Shown piece by piece: positions 20,186 through 29,977 of a DNA stretch of 64,000 nt (its first letter is position 1; every line of letters begins with the position of its first letter). Origin of the DNA: Anaerococcus nagyae (GTDB lineage Bacteria; Bacillota; Clostridia; Tissierellales; Peptoniphilaceae); the NCBI RefSeq assembly GCF_017874535.1, contig NZ_JAGGLS010000004.1, forward strand, positions 62,001 to 126,000. The letters are read 5' to 3'. The position numbers and the translations under genes are program-made. The notes under the pieces were generated by a model. The model was not told where the DNA came from. It searched no databases and saw nothing but the letters and a program-made list of their open reading frames with translations.

Positions 20186-21466
20186 ATGATTGATTATGCA
20201 AGAATAAATCTTAAAGCAGGAGACGGCGGTAATGGAGCTGTTGCTTGGAGACGTGAAAAATACGAACCTACTGGAGGTCCTGCCGGAGGAGATGGTGGAG
20301 ATGGGGGTAGCATAATAATAAAATCTACTAGAAATCTCTCTACTCTAGATGACTTTAAATATAAGACAAAATACAAGGCGCAAAATGGTGAGCCGGGTGG
20401 AAAGTCTAAAAAATTTGGTAAAAAAGGTGAAGATCTTATATTAAAAGTTCCTGTAGGTACAATTTTAAGAGAAGCAGAATCTAATACTATTATAAAAGAC
20501 TTTAAATTTGATGGTGAAGAATTAATTATCGCGAGAGGTGGTCGTGGTGGTAGAGGTAATGTTCACTTTAAAAACTCTATAAGACAAGCACCTAGATTTG
20601 CAGAAAATGGAAAAAAAGGTCAAGAAATTGATTTGGTTTTAGAGCTAAAAGTATTAGCAGATGTGGGATTAGTAGGACTTCCTAATGTAGGCAAATCTAC
20701 TTTAATATCTGTAATTACTTCTGCTAAACCTAAAATAGCAAATTATCACTTTACCACTTTAGATCCAAATCTAGGAGTAGTAAATATAGATAAAGAGAGA
20801 TCTTTTATTGTTGCAGACATACCGGGACTTATCGAAGGAGCAAACGAAGGTCAAGGGTTAGGTCATGATTTTTTAAAACATATAGAAAGATGCAGGTTAT
20901 TAGTCCATTTAGTAGATATATCCGGTATTGAGGGTAGAGATCCAATAGAAGATTTTAAGCTTATTAACAAAGAACTCTCTCTTTACAATAGTAAACTATC
21001 AGATAAACCGATGATTGTAGCACTTAATAAAATAGATTTAGACTTTAATGATAATGCATCTAAATTTATAGAAGAATTTAAAGAATCTTACAAAATATTT
21101 AAAATTTCAGCAGCTACAACTGAAGGTATAAGAGACTTGCTAGATTCTACCTATGATCTTTTATTAGAATCAGGAGATAAGCAATATGATTTAATAGAGG
21201 ATGCTGACAATACATTTTTAGAAGAATACTACAACAAAGAAATAGATTATGACTTAGAATTTACCAAAGAAGATAATATCTATATAGTTTATGGTAAGAG
21301 AATAGATAATCTTTTGGAAAGAGTTAATCTAGAAGACTATGATTCAAGAATGTATTTTGAACAAAAATTAAGAGAAATGGAAGTTTTTGATAAACTTAAA
21401 GAAATGGGGATAGAAGAAGGAGACAATGTAGCAGTAGGAGATATTGTATTTGAATATTTTGACTAG
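20186..21466 (+). CDS. obgE: Ribosome-associated GTPase Obg
   Basis: Essential GTPase in late 50S maturation and stress signalling. The 426-residue protein has the Gly-rich Obg fold (about 1-157; ARGGRGGRGN), a G domain with GLPNVGKSTL, DIPGLIEGA and NKID (about 158-330), and a C-terminal OCT domain (about 345-426) found in Gram-positive Obg. It starts just after the rpmA terminator. AGAGGA precedes the ATG. Confidence 0.97.
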   Translation: MIDYARINLKAGDGGNGAVAWRREKYEPTGGPAGGDGGDGGSIIIKSTRNLSTLDDFKYKTKYKAQNGEPGGKSKKFGKKGEDLILKVPVGTILREAESNTIIKDFKFDGEELIIARGGRGGRGNVHFKNSIRQAPRFAENGKKGQEIDLVLELKVLADVGLVGLPNVGKSTLISVITSAKPKIANYHFTTLDPNLGVVNIDKERSFIVADIPGLIEGANEGQGLGHDFLKHIERCRLLVHLVDISGIEGRDPIEDFKLINKELSLYNSKLSDKPMIVALNKIDLDFNDNASKFIEEFKESYKIFKISAATTEGIRDLLDSTYDLLLESGDKQYDLIEDADNTFLEEYYNKEIDYDLEFTKEDNIYIVYGKRIDNLLERVNLEDYDSRMYFEQKLREMEVFDKLKEMGIEEGDNVAVGDIVFEYFD

Positions 21467-21474
21467 GAGGACTT

Positions 21475-21759
21475 ATGTTAACTGGTAAAAACCGTGCAAT
21501 GCTTAAAGCAGAAAGCCATGATTATAAACCTATAATAAATATAGGAAAATTTTCTGTATCAGATGATGTAATCAGGGCAATAGAAGAAGCACTTGAAGCA
21601 AGAGAATTAATTAAAATAAAGATATTAAATAATAATTTAGATGATCCCGATGAAATTTTACAGACTATCTTAGAAAAAACTAATTCGGAATTTGTAAATC
21701 ATATTGGTAGTATTTTTACAATATATAGAAAAAACAAAGAAAATAAATTTAACTTATAG
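21475..21759 (+). CDS. yhbY: CRS1-YhbY (CRM) domain RNA-binding protein
   Basis: A 94-residue single CRM-domain protein associated with pre-50S particles. It begins MLTGKNRAMLKAESH and has GKFSVSDDVIRAIEEALEARELIKIKI, where family members carry the GxxG-like RNA-binding surface. The obgE-yhbY-nadD-yqeK-rsfS order is the classic Firmicute ribosome/NAD cluster. AGGAGG lies before the ATG. Confidence 0.93.
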   Translation: MLTGKNRAMLKAESHDYKPIINIGKFSVSDDVIRAIEEALEARELIKIKILNNNLDDPDEILQTILEKTNSEFVNHIGSIFTIYRKNKENKFNL

Positions 21760-21767
21760 GCATATTG

Positions 21768-22364
21768 ATGAAAATAGGATTGTATGGCGGTACTTTTGAT
21801 CCAATTCATATAGGGCATTTGATAGTTATGGAAAACACTCTTAATTATATGAAACTAGATAAAATAATAGTATTACCAAGTGCTAACCCGCCTCATAAAC
21901 AAAACAAGAAGAAAACAGAAACTTCAATCCGTGTAAATATGGTTAAAGAAGCTATAAAAGACAATGATAGGCTAGAACTATCTACTTTTGAGTCTGATGA
22001 TGAAAAAGTAGTTTATACTCACCAAACTTTAAACTATTTTAAAGAAAAATATCCTAATGATGAATTTTACTATATTATGGGCGAGGATTCATTAATGAGT
22101 ATAGATACATGGTCAAACTACCAAAAGATCTTAAATGATAGAATTATAGTATTTGCAAGGACCAGTATAAATGAAGATAGCCCTTTAATAAAAAAAATAA
22201 ACGAAGTAAAAAAAGATAACGAAAAAATTTATCTTATTGATAATCTAAATGTAAATATTTCATCAACGCTAATAAGATCTTTAGTTAAAGAAAAAAAGAG
22301 TATAAAGTATTTAGTTCCTGATCCAGTTATTAAAATAATTGAGGAGTATAAGCTTTATGTATGA
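21768..22364 (+). CDS. nadD: Nicotinate-nucleotide adenylyltransferase
   Basis: Converts nicotinate mononucleotide to deamido-NAD in NAD synthesis. From ATG 21768 it is 198 residues. Nucleotidyltransferase motifs are GLYGGTFDPIHIGHL at the start and NISSTLIRS near the C-terminus. A TTG directly before the ATG (21765) is in frame but less likely; the SD is weak (TAGG). It overlaps yqeK by eight bases. Confidence 0.96.
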   Translation: MKIGLYGGTFDPIHIGHLIVMENTLNYMKLDKIIVLPSANPPHKQNKKKTETSIRVNMVKEAIKDNDRLELSTFESDDEKVVYTHQTLNYFKEKYPNDEFYYIMGEDSLMSIDTWSNYQKILNDRIIVFARTSINEDSPLIKKINEVKKDNEKIYLIDNLNVNISSTLIRSLVKEKKSIKYLVPDPVIKIIEEYKLYV

Positions 22365-22917
22365 TTTGGAAAATTGGAAAGAACAGTTACTATCTGATAT
22401 AGGAGATAAAAGGTTTAAACATAGCATGAGAGTTATGGAAACTTCTATTGAACTTAATAAAAAATACAATATTGATGAAGATAAACTAAAAACAGCAGCT
22501 ATTTTACATGACTGTGCTAAATATAATGAAGATAAATATTATAATTTATATGGAAAAAATTTAGAAAGTTATCAAAAAGAATTTAAGCAAGTCTTACATT
22601 CTTTTTTAGGGGCGGAAGTTGCTAGATTAGTGTATAATATAAAAGATGAAGAAGTTTTGGATGCAATAAGATTTCATACAACTGCTAAGGAAAATATGAG
22701 TGATTTTGAAAAAATTATATACCTTGCAGATGCCATAGAACCTAAAAGAGATTATCCGTGTGTGGATAAAATTAGAAGTCTTGCTAAAAAGGATTTAGAT
22801 CAGGCAATGCTTTATAGCTTGGACCATAATATAGAATTTATAATTTCAAGAAAAGCTCTTATTCATCCACTTACTATAGATGCAAGAAATTTCTTAATTA
22901 AGGAGAAAAATGAATAA
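22357..22917 (+). CDS. yqeK: YqeK-type HD hydrolase (symmetrical Ap4A hydrolase)
   Basis: HD-domain phosphohydrolase; YqeK enzymes hydrolyse diadenosine tetraphosphate to two ADP. With ATG 22357 it is 186 residues; the metal motif is ILHDCAKY with a further His in RFHTTA and Asp in YLADAIEP. I chose ATG 22357 because GAGGAG lies ten bases upstream; an in-frame TTG at 22339 overlaps that site. It sits between nadD and rsfS as usual. Confidence 0.92.
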   Translation: MYDLENWKEQLLSDIGDKRFKHSMRVMETSIELNKKYNIDEDKLKTAAILHDCAKYNEDKYYNLYGKNLESYQKEFKQVLHSFLGAEVARLVYNIKDEEVLDAIRFHTTAKENMSDFEKIIYLADAIEPKRDYPCVDKIRSLAKKDLDQAMLYSLDHNIEFIISRKALIHPLTIDARNFLIKEKNE

Positions 22918-23218
22918 ATTAGAAACAATACTTAAAGTATTAGATGATAGAAAAGCAGAAGATGTAAATATCATAGCACTAGATGATTCCTCTATAGCAG
23001 ATACCTTTGTTGTAGCTACAGGTACTTCAGTTATTCAAACTAAAGCTTTGGCAGATTATATTGAAGAAGAATTAGAAAAAAATGGTTATTCGTTATTATC
23101 TAAAGAAGGTTTTCGTGAAGGAGAATGGATACTTATGGATGCTGAAGATATCATAGTTCATATATTTACAAGAAAACAAAGAGAATTTTATGGCATTGAT
23201 GATTTATGGGAAGAATAG
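22910..23218 (+). CDS. rsfS: Ribosomal silencing factor RsfS
   Basis: RsfS binds L14 and blocks subunit joining when nutrients are short. The 102-residue protein is of normal length; DTFVVATGTS and EGEWILMDAEDIIVHIF are conserved. It overlaps yqeK by eight bases. Its stop codon falls in the tetraloop of a 15-bp hairpin (23200-23233). Confidence 0.94.
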   Translation: MNKLETILKVLDDRKAEDVNIIALDDSSIADTFVVATGTSVIQTKALADYIEEELEKNGYSLLSKEGFREGEWILMDAEDIIVHIFTRKQREFYGIDDLWEE

Positions 23219-23245
23219 TCTTTCCATAAATCATTAGCCTTTTAT
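23200..23245 (+). terminator. Long hairpin, probable terminator at rsfS end
   Basis: Fifteen-base stem (23200-23214 with 23219-23233, one G-U pair) with tetraloop ATAG that contains the rsfS stop codon. It is followed by the T-rich but interrupted tail TTAGCCTTTTATT. The stem is long enough for a terminator; the poor T tract leaves some doubt. Confidence 0.6.
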
Positions 23246-23258
23246 TAGTGTTTATAAA

Positions 23259-23894
23259 ATGAATGATAAAAATAAAGACAAAATTATAGTTGGTTTAATA
23301 ATAGCTATAGCTTTATTATTAGGAAATAACATAGTAAAAAGTCATTCTGATAAAACTATAGGCAATAAGCAAAGTCTTTTTGAAGCAGAAGATGATATGA
23401 TTTTAGATAGTAATCAAGCATCATCCGAAAACTTTGCCGAAGATATTAAGGAAGATTCAGAAAAGAAAGTACATATAAGTGGAGAAATTAATCAAGAAGG
23501 GGTCTACATAATAGATGATGGTGAGAGACTAGATGATTTGATTAAACAAGCAGGTGGATTAACAAGTGAAGCTAATGTTAATAGTCTTAATCTGGCTATG
23601 AAGTTAGAAGATCAAATGAAAATTTATATACCAAATAAAAATGAAATTCCTGCTGAAGAATTAACTACACAAATAGTAACTTCTCCAGAACTATCTAACA
23701 ATTCGGATAAAATTAATATAAATCAAGCAAGCAAAGAAGAACTTATGACTTTGCCAAATATAGGCGAAAAAAGAGCTGAAGCTATAATTGAATACAGAAA
23801 TGTAAATAAATTTGAAAATATAGAAGATATAAAGAACGTAACTGGAATTGGCGATAAATTTTTTGAAGCCATGAAAGATTTAATAACTGTATAG
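23259..23894 (+). CDS. comEA: ComEA-like helix-hairpin-helix DNA-binding protein
   Basis: A 211-residue membrane-anchored protein: transmembrane helix (about residues 9-26), acidic linker, SLBB domain (about 70-125; KVHISGEINQEGVY) and tandem HhH motifs (about 150-211; NINQASKEELMTLPNIG, then NVTGIGDKFFEAM). ComEA binds incoming DNA at the cell surface during competence; comEC is not adjacent. The ATG has no Shine-Dalgarno and follows the rsfS hairpin. The transmembrane helix so close to the ATG argues the start is right. Confidence 0.88.
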   Translation: MNDKNKDKIIVGLIIAIALLLGNNIVKSHSDKTIGNKQSLFEAEDDMILDSNQASSENFAEDIKEDSEKKVHISGEINQEGVYIIDDGERLDDLIKQAGGLTSEANVNSLNLAMKLEDQMKIYIPNKNEIPAEELTTQIVTSPELSNNSDKININQASKEELMTLPNIGEKRAEAIIEYRNVNKFENIEDIKNVTGIGDKFFEAMKDLITV

Positions 23895-23904
23895 GTGGTA
23901 TTTA

Positions 23905-24315
23905 ATGAAATTATCAACAAGGAGTAAATATGGTTTAAGAGCCATTTGTTATTTAGCTGAGAATGAAGATAAAGGATATATATCTGTATCTGAAATTTCA
24001 ACTAATCTAAACTTATCTGAAAATTATTTAGAACAACTTATTAGACTCCTAAAAAAAGAAAATATTGTAAAGTCTGCTAGAGGCCCAAAAGGTGGGTATA
24101 AGTTGGTAAAAAATATAGGTCAAATAACAGTAGGTGAGGTACTAAGAGTACTTGAAGGAGATATAGGTAAAAGTGGGTGTCTTGAAGATGGCAGTCACTG
24201 TGATGATAAATGTAATGCATACTTTGCATTTAGTAAATTAGATGAAGCGATAAATGACACTATAGATTCTATAACAATAGATGAAATAATAAATCAAGAT
24301 AGTATAGGAGAATAA
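23905..24315 (+). CDS. Rrf2-family transcriptional regulator
   Basis: A 136-residue winged-helix regulator beginning MKLSTRSKYGLRA, with the family motif ARGPKGGYKL. Three cysteines in GCLEDGSHCDDKC (spacing C-x6-C-x3-C) are placed like the Fe-S ligands of IscR-type Rrf2 proteins, so it may sense Fe-S or redox state. It abuts alaS. In many Firmicutes the rrf2-iscS-iscU-mnmA set precedes alaS; only rrf2 remains here, so its target operon must be elsewhere. Confidence 0.9.
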   Translation: MKLSTRSKYGLRAICYLAENEDKGYISVSEISTNLNLSENYLEQLIRLLKKENIVKSARGPKGGYKLVKNIGQITVGEVLRVLEGDIGKSGCLEDGSHCDDKCNAYFAFSKLDEAINDTIDSITIDEIINQDSIGE

Positions 24316-26931
24316 ATGAAAAATTTAGGAATGAATGAGCTTAGAAAATCATATATTGATTTTTTTGGTAACGAAAAGAATCACACTATTTTAAAATCTT
24401 TTCCTCTTATTCCACAAGATGATGAATCTTTATTATTAATTAATGCTGGAATGGCACCTTTAAAAAAATATTTTATAGGTGAGAAAAAGATTAAAAATAA
24501 TAGGGCTACATCTTCACAAAGATGCGTAAGAACTGGTGATATTGAAAGAGTAGGCAAGACAGAAAGACATGGAACCTACTTTGAAATGTTAGGTAACTTT
24601 TCGTTTGGTGATTATTTTAAAAAAGAAGCTATTACTTGGGCTTACGAATTCCTAACTGATAGACTTCAGATAGATAAAGAAGATATATGGGTAACAGTAT
24701 TTCATGAAGATGATGAAGCTTATAATATTTGGCATGAACAAGTTGGACTTAGTACAGATAGAATTTTAAAGCAGGGTAAAGAAGATAATTTTTGGGAGCT
24801 TGAAGTTGGTCCTTGTGGTCCTTGTTCCGAAATATTTGTAGATCGTGGTCAATCTCGAGCTATAGATGAAAATGATAATCAACCTGGAAATGATGATTCA
24901 GATAGATTCCTTGAAGTATGGAATCTAGTATTTACTCAGTTTAACAAGGATAAGGAAAATAATTATACTCCACTAGCTCATCCTAATATAGATACAGGTA
25001 TGGGACTTGAAAGAATAGCTATGGTTGTACAAAATAAAGACAATATCTTTGAAATTGATGTAATGCAAGATATAATTTCAGAAATAGAGAAAGTTTCTGG
25101 AGTTAAATATAAAAATAATCCGAAGACTGATATTTCAATTAGAGTTATTGCTGATCATGCTAAAGCCATGACTTTCCTTATATCTGATGGCATCATACCT
25201 TCAAACGAAAAACGTGGTTACGTACTAAGAAGACTTATAAGAAGAGCATATAGACATGGAAAACTACTAGGAATAAAAGGTGAATTTTTATCACAAATAG
25301 TTGAAAAAGTAATTGATACTTATAAGTCAGAATATGAAGAATTAGTTTTTAATAAGGAAAATATAATAAATGCTATAGTTGATGAAGAAGAAAGATTCCA
25401 AAATACTATAGATCAAGGTCTAGATAGACTTAATTCATTAATTGATGAAATGAAAGAAAATGGTGAAAAAGAATTAAGTGGTAGTGAGGCATTTAAGTTA
25501 TATGATACCTATGGTTTTCCTTTAGATTTAACTAAAGAAATACTCAATGAAGAAAACTTTGATGTAGACATAAATAAGTTTAATGAAGAAATGGAAAATC
25601 AAAGAGAATTAGCTCGTAATGCTCGTAAGAAAGATTCTGGTTGGTCATTAGATAATATAGTTACTGATGGTATAAGTCCTACAGAATTTGTTGGATATGA
25701 TGATTTAGAAGTTAAAGCAAAAATCATCAGTATATTTGATGATAGTGAAAATAAAAAATCGATAGATGCTTCTGATAAGGGTATAATAGTTAGTGATAAG
25801 ACTTCATTTTATGCCCAAGGGGGCGGACAAGTTTCCGATACAGGTTATATTTTATCAGAAAATACAAAAGCCTGTGTTACAGATGTCCAAAAGAAAAATG
25901 ATATATATTTTCATTATGTAGAAGTTATAGAAGGCAGCTTACAATTAAATAATGAGTATTTATTTAAAGTAGATCGAAATAGAAGACTTGATATAACAAG
26001 AAATCACTCAGCAACTCATTTATTAGATCAAGCTCTAAGAGATGTTTTAAAAGATACAGTAAAACAAGCTGGATCTTTGGTAGATGAAGATAAATTAAGA
26101 TTTGATTTTACTTATAATGAAGCTTTAACAAAAGAACAAAAAAGGGAAATTGAAGATATAATAAACGAAAAAATAAGAGAAGAACTTCCAGTTAGAAAAA
26201 ATATTGTTTCATTTAAAGAATCTCAAGAAATAGGAGCAATAGGATTATTTGAAGATAAGTATAAAGATAATGTTAGAGTAGTTTCTATAGGGGAATATTC
26301 TAAAGAATTATGTGGAGGTTGTCACGTTAATAATTCTTCTAATATACTTATGTTTAAGATTATTTCAGAATCTTCAGTTTCGGCAGGTGTACGTAGAATA
26401 GAAGCTGTAACAGGAAAAAAAGTTTACGATTTATTAGTAAATCAAAAAAATATAATTGATGATACTGCCCAATTTCTAAATACTAGACCTAATCAAATTA
26501 AGCAAAGAATTGAATCTTTAGAAGAAGAAATTCAAAATCAAAAAGAAGAAATAAAAAGACTAAGGTCTTCATCAATCAAAGATATTTATAAGGATTTGGA
26601 ATCCAATATAGTAAAAAAAGATGATCACAACTCAGTGGTTTATAAATTTAAAAATACTAGTATAGGTGAATTGCGTGATTATGAAAATAGATTAAAGAAC
26701 TCATATGATAATCTTATTATTGTATTTGCTAGTGTATCAGACGAAAAAATTGTATTTACTGTATCAGTAGATGATAATTTGACCGATAAATATAATGCAG
26801 GAAATATAGTAAGAGAAATAAGTCAAATTACTGGCGGTAATGGTGGAGGAAGAAGAAACTTTGCTCAAGCTGGAGGAAAGGATATTTCTAAATTAGATAG
26901 TGCTTTAGAAAAAGCATTTGAAATCATTTAA
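24316..26931 (+). CDS. alaS: Alanyl-tRNA synthetase
   Basis: Class II synthetase charging tRNA-Ala with editing. The 871-residue protein has catalytic motifs in the first about 450 residues ([18 protein letters not shown]), an editing domain with HSATH and CGGCH zinc ligands, and a C-Ala domain ending [15 protein letters not shown]. The start ATG directly follows the rrf2 stop. No T-box leader is present because there is no intergenic space. Confidence 0.98.
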   Translation: MKNLGMNELRKSYIDFFGNEKNHTILKSFPLIPQDDESLLLINAGMAPLKKYFIGEKKIKNNRATSSQRCVRTGDIERVGKTERHGTYFEMLGNFSFGDYFKKEAITWAYEFLTDRLQIDKEDIWVTVFHEDDEAYNIWHEQVGLSTDRILKQGKEDNFWELEVGPCGPCSEIFVDRGQSRAIDENDNQPGNDDSDRFLEVWNLVFTQFNKDKENNYTPLAHPNIDTGMGLERIAMVVQNKDNIFEIDVMQDIISEIEKVSGVKYKNNPKTDISIRVIADHAKAMTFLISDGIIPSNEKRGYVLRRLIRRAYRHGKLLGIKGEFLSQIVEKVIDTYKSEYEELVFNKENIINAIVDEEERFQNTIDQGLDRLNSLIDEMKENGEKELSGSEAFKLYDTYGFPLDLTKEILNEENFDVDINKFNEEMENQRELARNARKKDSGWSLDNIVTDGISPTEFVGYDDLEVKAKIISIFDDSENKKSIDASDKGIIVSDKTSFYAQGGGQVSDTGYILSENTKACVTDVQKKNDIYFHYVEVIEGSLQLNNEYLFKVDRNRRLDITRNHSATHLLDQALRDVLKDTVKQAGSLVDEDKLRFDFTYNEALTKEQKREIEDIINEKIREELPVRKNIVSFKESQEIGAIGLFEDKYKDNVRVVSIGEYSKELCGGCHVNNSSNILMFKIISESSVSAGVRRIEAVTGKKVYDLLVNQKNIIDDTAQFLNTRPNQIKQRIESLEEEIQNQKEEIKRLRSSSIKDIYKDLESNIVKKDDHNSVVYKFKNTSIGELRDYENRLKNSYDNLIIVFASVSDEKIVFTVSVDDNLTDKYNAGNIVREISQITGGNGGGRRNFAQAGGKDISKLDSALEKAFEII

Positions 26932-26942
26932 AGGGGATTATA

Positions 26943-27206
26943 ATGACTGATAAGGATAACAAATTTAATGAGACTATGCTCTTTAAACCTGAAAGAGAAG
27001 AAGAAAAGGATATAAGAGAAATTTTGACTACAGTTTATAATGCGCTTGATGAAAAAGGCTATAAACCATCCGGCCAAATTGTTGGATATCTTCTTTCAGG
27101 AGATCCAACCTACATTACAGCTCATAATGGAGCTCGTAAATTAATAAGAGCTGTTGACCGTGATGAAATTTTAGAAGAATTATTGAATAGTTACATCAAT
27201 GACTAG
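26943..27206 (+). CDS. ireB: IreB family regulatory protein (UPF0297)
   Basis: An 87-residue protein of the IreB/YrzL family, a phosphorylation target of the PASTA kinase IreK in Enterococcus, where it affects cephalosporin resistance. [17 protein letters not shown] and [21 protein letters not shown] are highly conserved. The alaS-ireB-ruvX-DUF1292 order is standard. AAGGGG precedes the ATG. The kinase itself is not in this window. Confidence 0.93.
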   Translation: MTDKDNKFNETMLFKPEREEEKDIREILTTVYNALDEKGYKPSGQIVGYLLSGDPTYITAHNGARKLIRAVDRDEILEELLNSYIND

Positions 27207-27618
27207 AATAATGGGTTTGGATGTTGGAGATAAAACAATTGGGGTTGCATTAAGCGACCCTATGTTTTTGATGGCACATCCATTAGAAACTATAAAAAGA
27301 AAAAAGGCTAGCTTAGATATAGCTAAGTTAGTAGAAATAATAGATAGGGAAGATGTAGAAACAATTGTAGTAGGGCTACCTAAAAATATGAATAATTCTA
27401 TAGGTCCTCAATCTATGAAAGTGATGAGTTTTGTTGACCTATTAAAAAAGCAAACTGATAAAGAAATTATCTATGAAGACGAGAGAATGACAACTATCCA
27501 ATCAGAAAAAGTTCTTATAGATATGAAAGTTAGACGAGAAAATAGAAAAGAACATATAGATAAGATAGCTGCTAGCTTTATTCTACAAACCTATCTAGAT
27601 AGGAGAAAAAATGGATAG
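27199..27618 (+). CDS. ruvX: RuvX/YqgF putative Holliday junction resolvase
   Basis: RNase H-fold nuclease linked to Holliday junction resolution and 16S rRNA 5'-end processing. The 139-residue protein has [16 protein letters not shown] (catalytic Asp), VGLPKNMN and DERMTT (catalytic Glu). The start [10 protein letters not shown] matches the family better than the inner ATG at 27211. It overlaps ireB by eight bases and the DUF1292 gene by eight bases. Confidence 0.95.
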   Translation: MTRIMGLDVGDKTIGVALSDPMFLMAHPLETIKRKKASLDIAKLVEIIDREDVETIVVGLPKNMNNSIGPQSMKVMSFVDLLKKQTDKEIIYEDERMTTIQSEKVLIDMKVRRENRKEHIDKIAASFILQTYLDRRKNG

Positions 27619-27853
27619 TATTATTTTATATAATGAAAATAACAATGAAGTTGAATTTAATATAATAGATACTTTCGGAGTAGATGACAGGAATTTCTGT
27701 GCTTTACAAGAAGATGACGATGAATTAATCCTCATTATGGAAATCATTAATAAAGATGATGAAATAGAATTTAAATCTATTGAAAATCAAGATGAACTTG
27801 ATGAGATCATTAAATTATATGAAGAAATGAGAGAAGAAAGCAATGGAAACTAA
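27611..27853 (+). CDS. DUF1292 family protein (YrzB-like)
   Basis: An 80-residue acidic protein of the DUF1292 family: IILYNENNNEVEFNIIDTFGVD at the start, then YCALQ-like FCALQEDDDELILI and a Glu-rich C-terminus. The function is unknown. It is found after ruvX in most Firmicutes, and the position supports the call. TAGGAG precedes the ATG. It overlaps the fur-type gene by eleven bases. Confidence 0.9.
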   Translation: MDSIILYNENNNEVEFNIIDTFGVDDRNFCALQEDDDELILIMEIINKDDEIEFKSIENQDELDEIIKLYEEMREESNGN

Positions 27854-28280
27854 TGAAATTAGAAAAATTTTTGAGAAAAATAATCAAAAATTTACTAAGC
27901 AAAGAGAAATAATTTTTAATGTATTAAAGGATAGCTCGCCAAAACATGTAACACCAGAAGAGCTTTTTTCAAAAGTACATGAAGATCATAAGCAAGTTGG
28001 TATAGCTACAATTTATAGAACTTTAAATATTTTTGAAGAACTTGGTATTGTAAATAAACAAGAATTTACAGATCAAGCTTATACTTACGAGTTAATAGAT
28101 CCTGTAAATGATCATCACGATCATATTATATGTACTAATTGCGGGAAAATCATGGAAGATAAATGCCTATCAAATAATGAATTAGCTAATTCATTAAAAA
28201 AAGATTACGGTTTTGATTTAAAATATTATTCATTAAGAATTTATGGAATTTGCTCCGATTGTCAAGATAAAAAGGAGTAA
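27843..28280 (+). CDS. Fur-family metalloregulator
   Basis: A 145-residue Fur/PerR/Zur-type repressor: N-terminal winged helix (FTKQREIIFNVLK, ATIYRTLNIFEELG) and a C-terminal dimerisation domain with two CxxC pairs (CTNC and CSDC) for structural zinc and HHDHIIC. Where Fur proteins usually carry His in the N-H-x-L-x-x-Y-G segment this one has Tyr (KYYSLRIYG). The subfamily (iron, zinc or peroxide) cannot be told from sequence. It lies between DUF1292 and rnj, not beside a transporter. Confidence 0.88.
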   Translation: METNEIRKIFEKNNQKFTKQREIIFNVLKDSSPKHVTPEELFSKVHEDHKQVGIATIYRTLNIFEELGIVNKQEFTDQAYTYELIDPVNDHHDHIICTNCGKIMEDKCLSNNELANSLKKDYGFDLKYYSLRIYGICSDCQDKKE

Positions 28281-28282
28281 AA

Positions 28283-29977
28283 ATGTCAAAAGAAAAGAAA
28301 CTAAGAGTAATACCTTTAGGTGGTTTACAAGAAATAGGTAAAAATTGTACTGTAGTTGAATATGGTAACGATATGGTTATGATAGATTGTGGTCTAACAT
28401 TTCCAGATGAAGAAATGTTAGGCGTAGATATAGTAATACCTGATTTTACTTATGTAGAAGAAAATAAAAATAAACTAGGCGGAATATTTGTGACTCATGG
28501 CCATGAAGACCATATCGGTGCTATTCCTTATTTTTTAAAGAATGTGGATACTAATGTTTACTGTTCAAAACTAACTAAAGGACTTTTAGAAAATAAATTT
28601 AAAGAACACGGCCTTAATCCGAATAAGATTAAAATGGTTAATGTGAATAATAAGGTAAAAGTTGGCGAACTTAGCATGGAATTTATAAGAGTAAGCCACT
28701 CTATTCCTGATTCATGTTCTATTGCTGTAAAAAGTCCAGTAGGTACCATATTATTCACTGGAGACTTTAAAATGGATTTTACACCAATCGATGGTGATCC
28801 AACTGATGTTCAAAGAATAGCAGAACTTGGTAAGAGAGGTTTATTAGCATTATTTGCAGATAGTACAAATGTGGAAAGACCTGGACATTCTGTAAGCGAA
28901 AAAGATGTTGGTGATACTTTTATAAAAATATTTGGACAAGTTTCAGGCAGAATTATTGTAGCTACATTTGCATCAAATCTTCATAGAGTTCAACAAGTTA
29001 TCTATGCTGCAGAAAAATATAATAGAAAAGTAGCTTTATCTGGTAGATCAATGATAAATAACGTAAGAATAGCTAGTGAACTTGGTTATCTTCATGTTAA
29101 GACAAATACACTTATAGATATGAAAAATGTCAAAAATTATGCAGATGATGAAGTAGTAGTTCTATCTACAGGAACTCAGGGAGAACCTCTATCAGCTCTT
29201 ACTCGTATGGCCAATAGAGAACATAAGCAAATTAGCTTAAATGAATCTGATACAGTTATCCTTTCATCATCTGCAATACCAGGTAACGAAATAGCTATAA
29301 ATAATACGATAAATAAACTTACTAAAATTGGTTGTAATATAATATATTCTTCATTAGCTAAAGTCCATGCATCAGGTCACGCCTGTCAAGAAGAAATAAA
29401 ACTAATGTATCAATTAACTACACCAAAATATCTTTTACCTGCTCATGGTGAAGCTAGACAGTTACAAACACATGAAAATCTTGCTATAGATATGGGAATG
29501 AAGAAAGAAAATATATTTATATTAGAGAATGGAGATGTAGTTGAATTTACTAAAAAATCTGCTACTAAGAATGGGAAAGTACAAGCTGGAAATGTTTTAG
29601 TAGATGGATCTGGAATTGGCGATGTGGGTAATATTGTGCTTAAAGATAGGAAACACTTATCAGAAGATGGTTTAATGGTAGTTTCTATAACTTTTGATAG
29701 AAATACTCAAACATTACTTGCAGGTCCTGAGATAGTATCCCGTGGCTTTGTTTATGTAAAAGAAAACCAAGATATTATAGAAAATGCTAAAGAAGTTGTA
29801 ATTAGATCATTCGAAAAATGTCAAAAAGAAGAAATTAGAGCTATTAGCCAAATAAAATATCAAATTAGAGAAGATTTAAAATCATATTTATACAATGAAC
29901 TTGGTCGTGATCCGATGATTCTTCCAGTAATATCTGAAGTGGAAAATAATGAAATATATAAATTATCCTCATACTAG
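28283..29977 (+). CDS. rnj: Ribonuclease J
   Basis: Beta-CASP metallo-ribonuclease with 5'-3' exonuclease and endonuclease activity, central in Firmicute RNA turnover. The 564-residue protein has THGHEDHIGA (metal ligands), FTGDFKMD, DSTNVERPGHS and KVHASGHACQEE. It begins three bases after the fur-type gene. Only one RNase J is in the window; RNase Y is at 42.8 kb. The 3' end overlaps the methyltransferase gene by 29 bases. Confidence 0.97.
   Translation: MSKEKKLRVIPLGGLQEIGKNCTVVEYGNDMVMIDCGLTFPDEEMLGVDIVIPDFTYVEENKNKLGGIFVTHGHEDHIGAIPYFLKNVDTNVYCSKLTKGLLENKFKEHGLNPNKIKMVNVNNKVKVGELSMEFIRVSHSIPDSCSIAVKSPVGTILFTGDFKMDFTPIDGDPTDVQRIAELGKRGLLALFADSTNVERPGHSVSEKDVGDTFIKIFGQVSGRIIVATFASNLHRVQQVIYAAEKYNRKVALSGRSMINNVRIASELGYLHVKTNTLIDMKNVKNYADDEVVVLSTGTQGEPLSALTRMANREHKQISLNESDTVILSSSAIPGNEIAINNTINKLTKIGCNIIYSSLAKVHASGHACQEEIKLMYQLTTPKYLLPAHGEARQLQTHENLAIDMGMKKENIFILENGDVVEFTKKSATKNGKVQAGNVLVDGSGIGDVGNIVLKDRKHLSEDGLMVVSITFDRNTQTLLAGPEIVSRGFVYVKENQDIIENAKEVVIRSFEKCQKEEIRAISQIKYQIREDLKSYLYNELGRDPMILPVISEVENNEIYKLSSY

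Noticed and set aside
24303-24320. T-box riboswitch before alaS or aspS
   Set aside because: Neither gene has an untranslated leader; rrf2 abuts alaS and the MBL gene lies nine bases from aspS.
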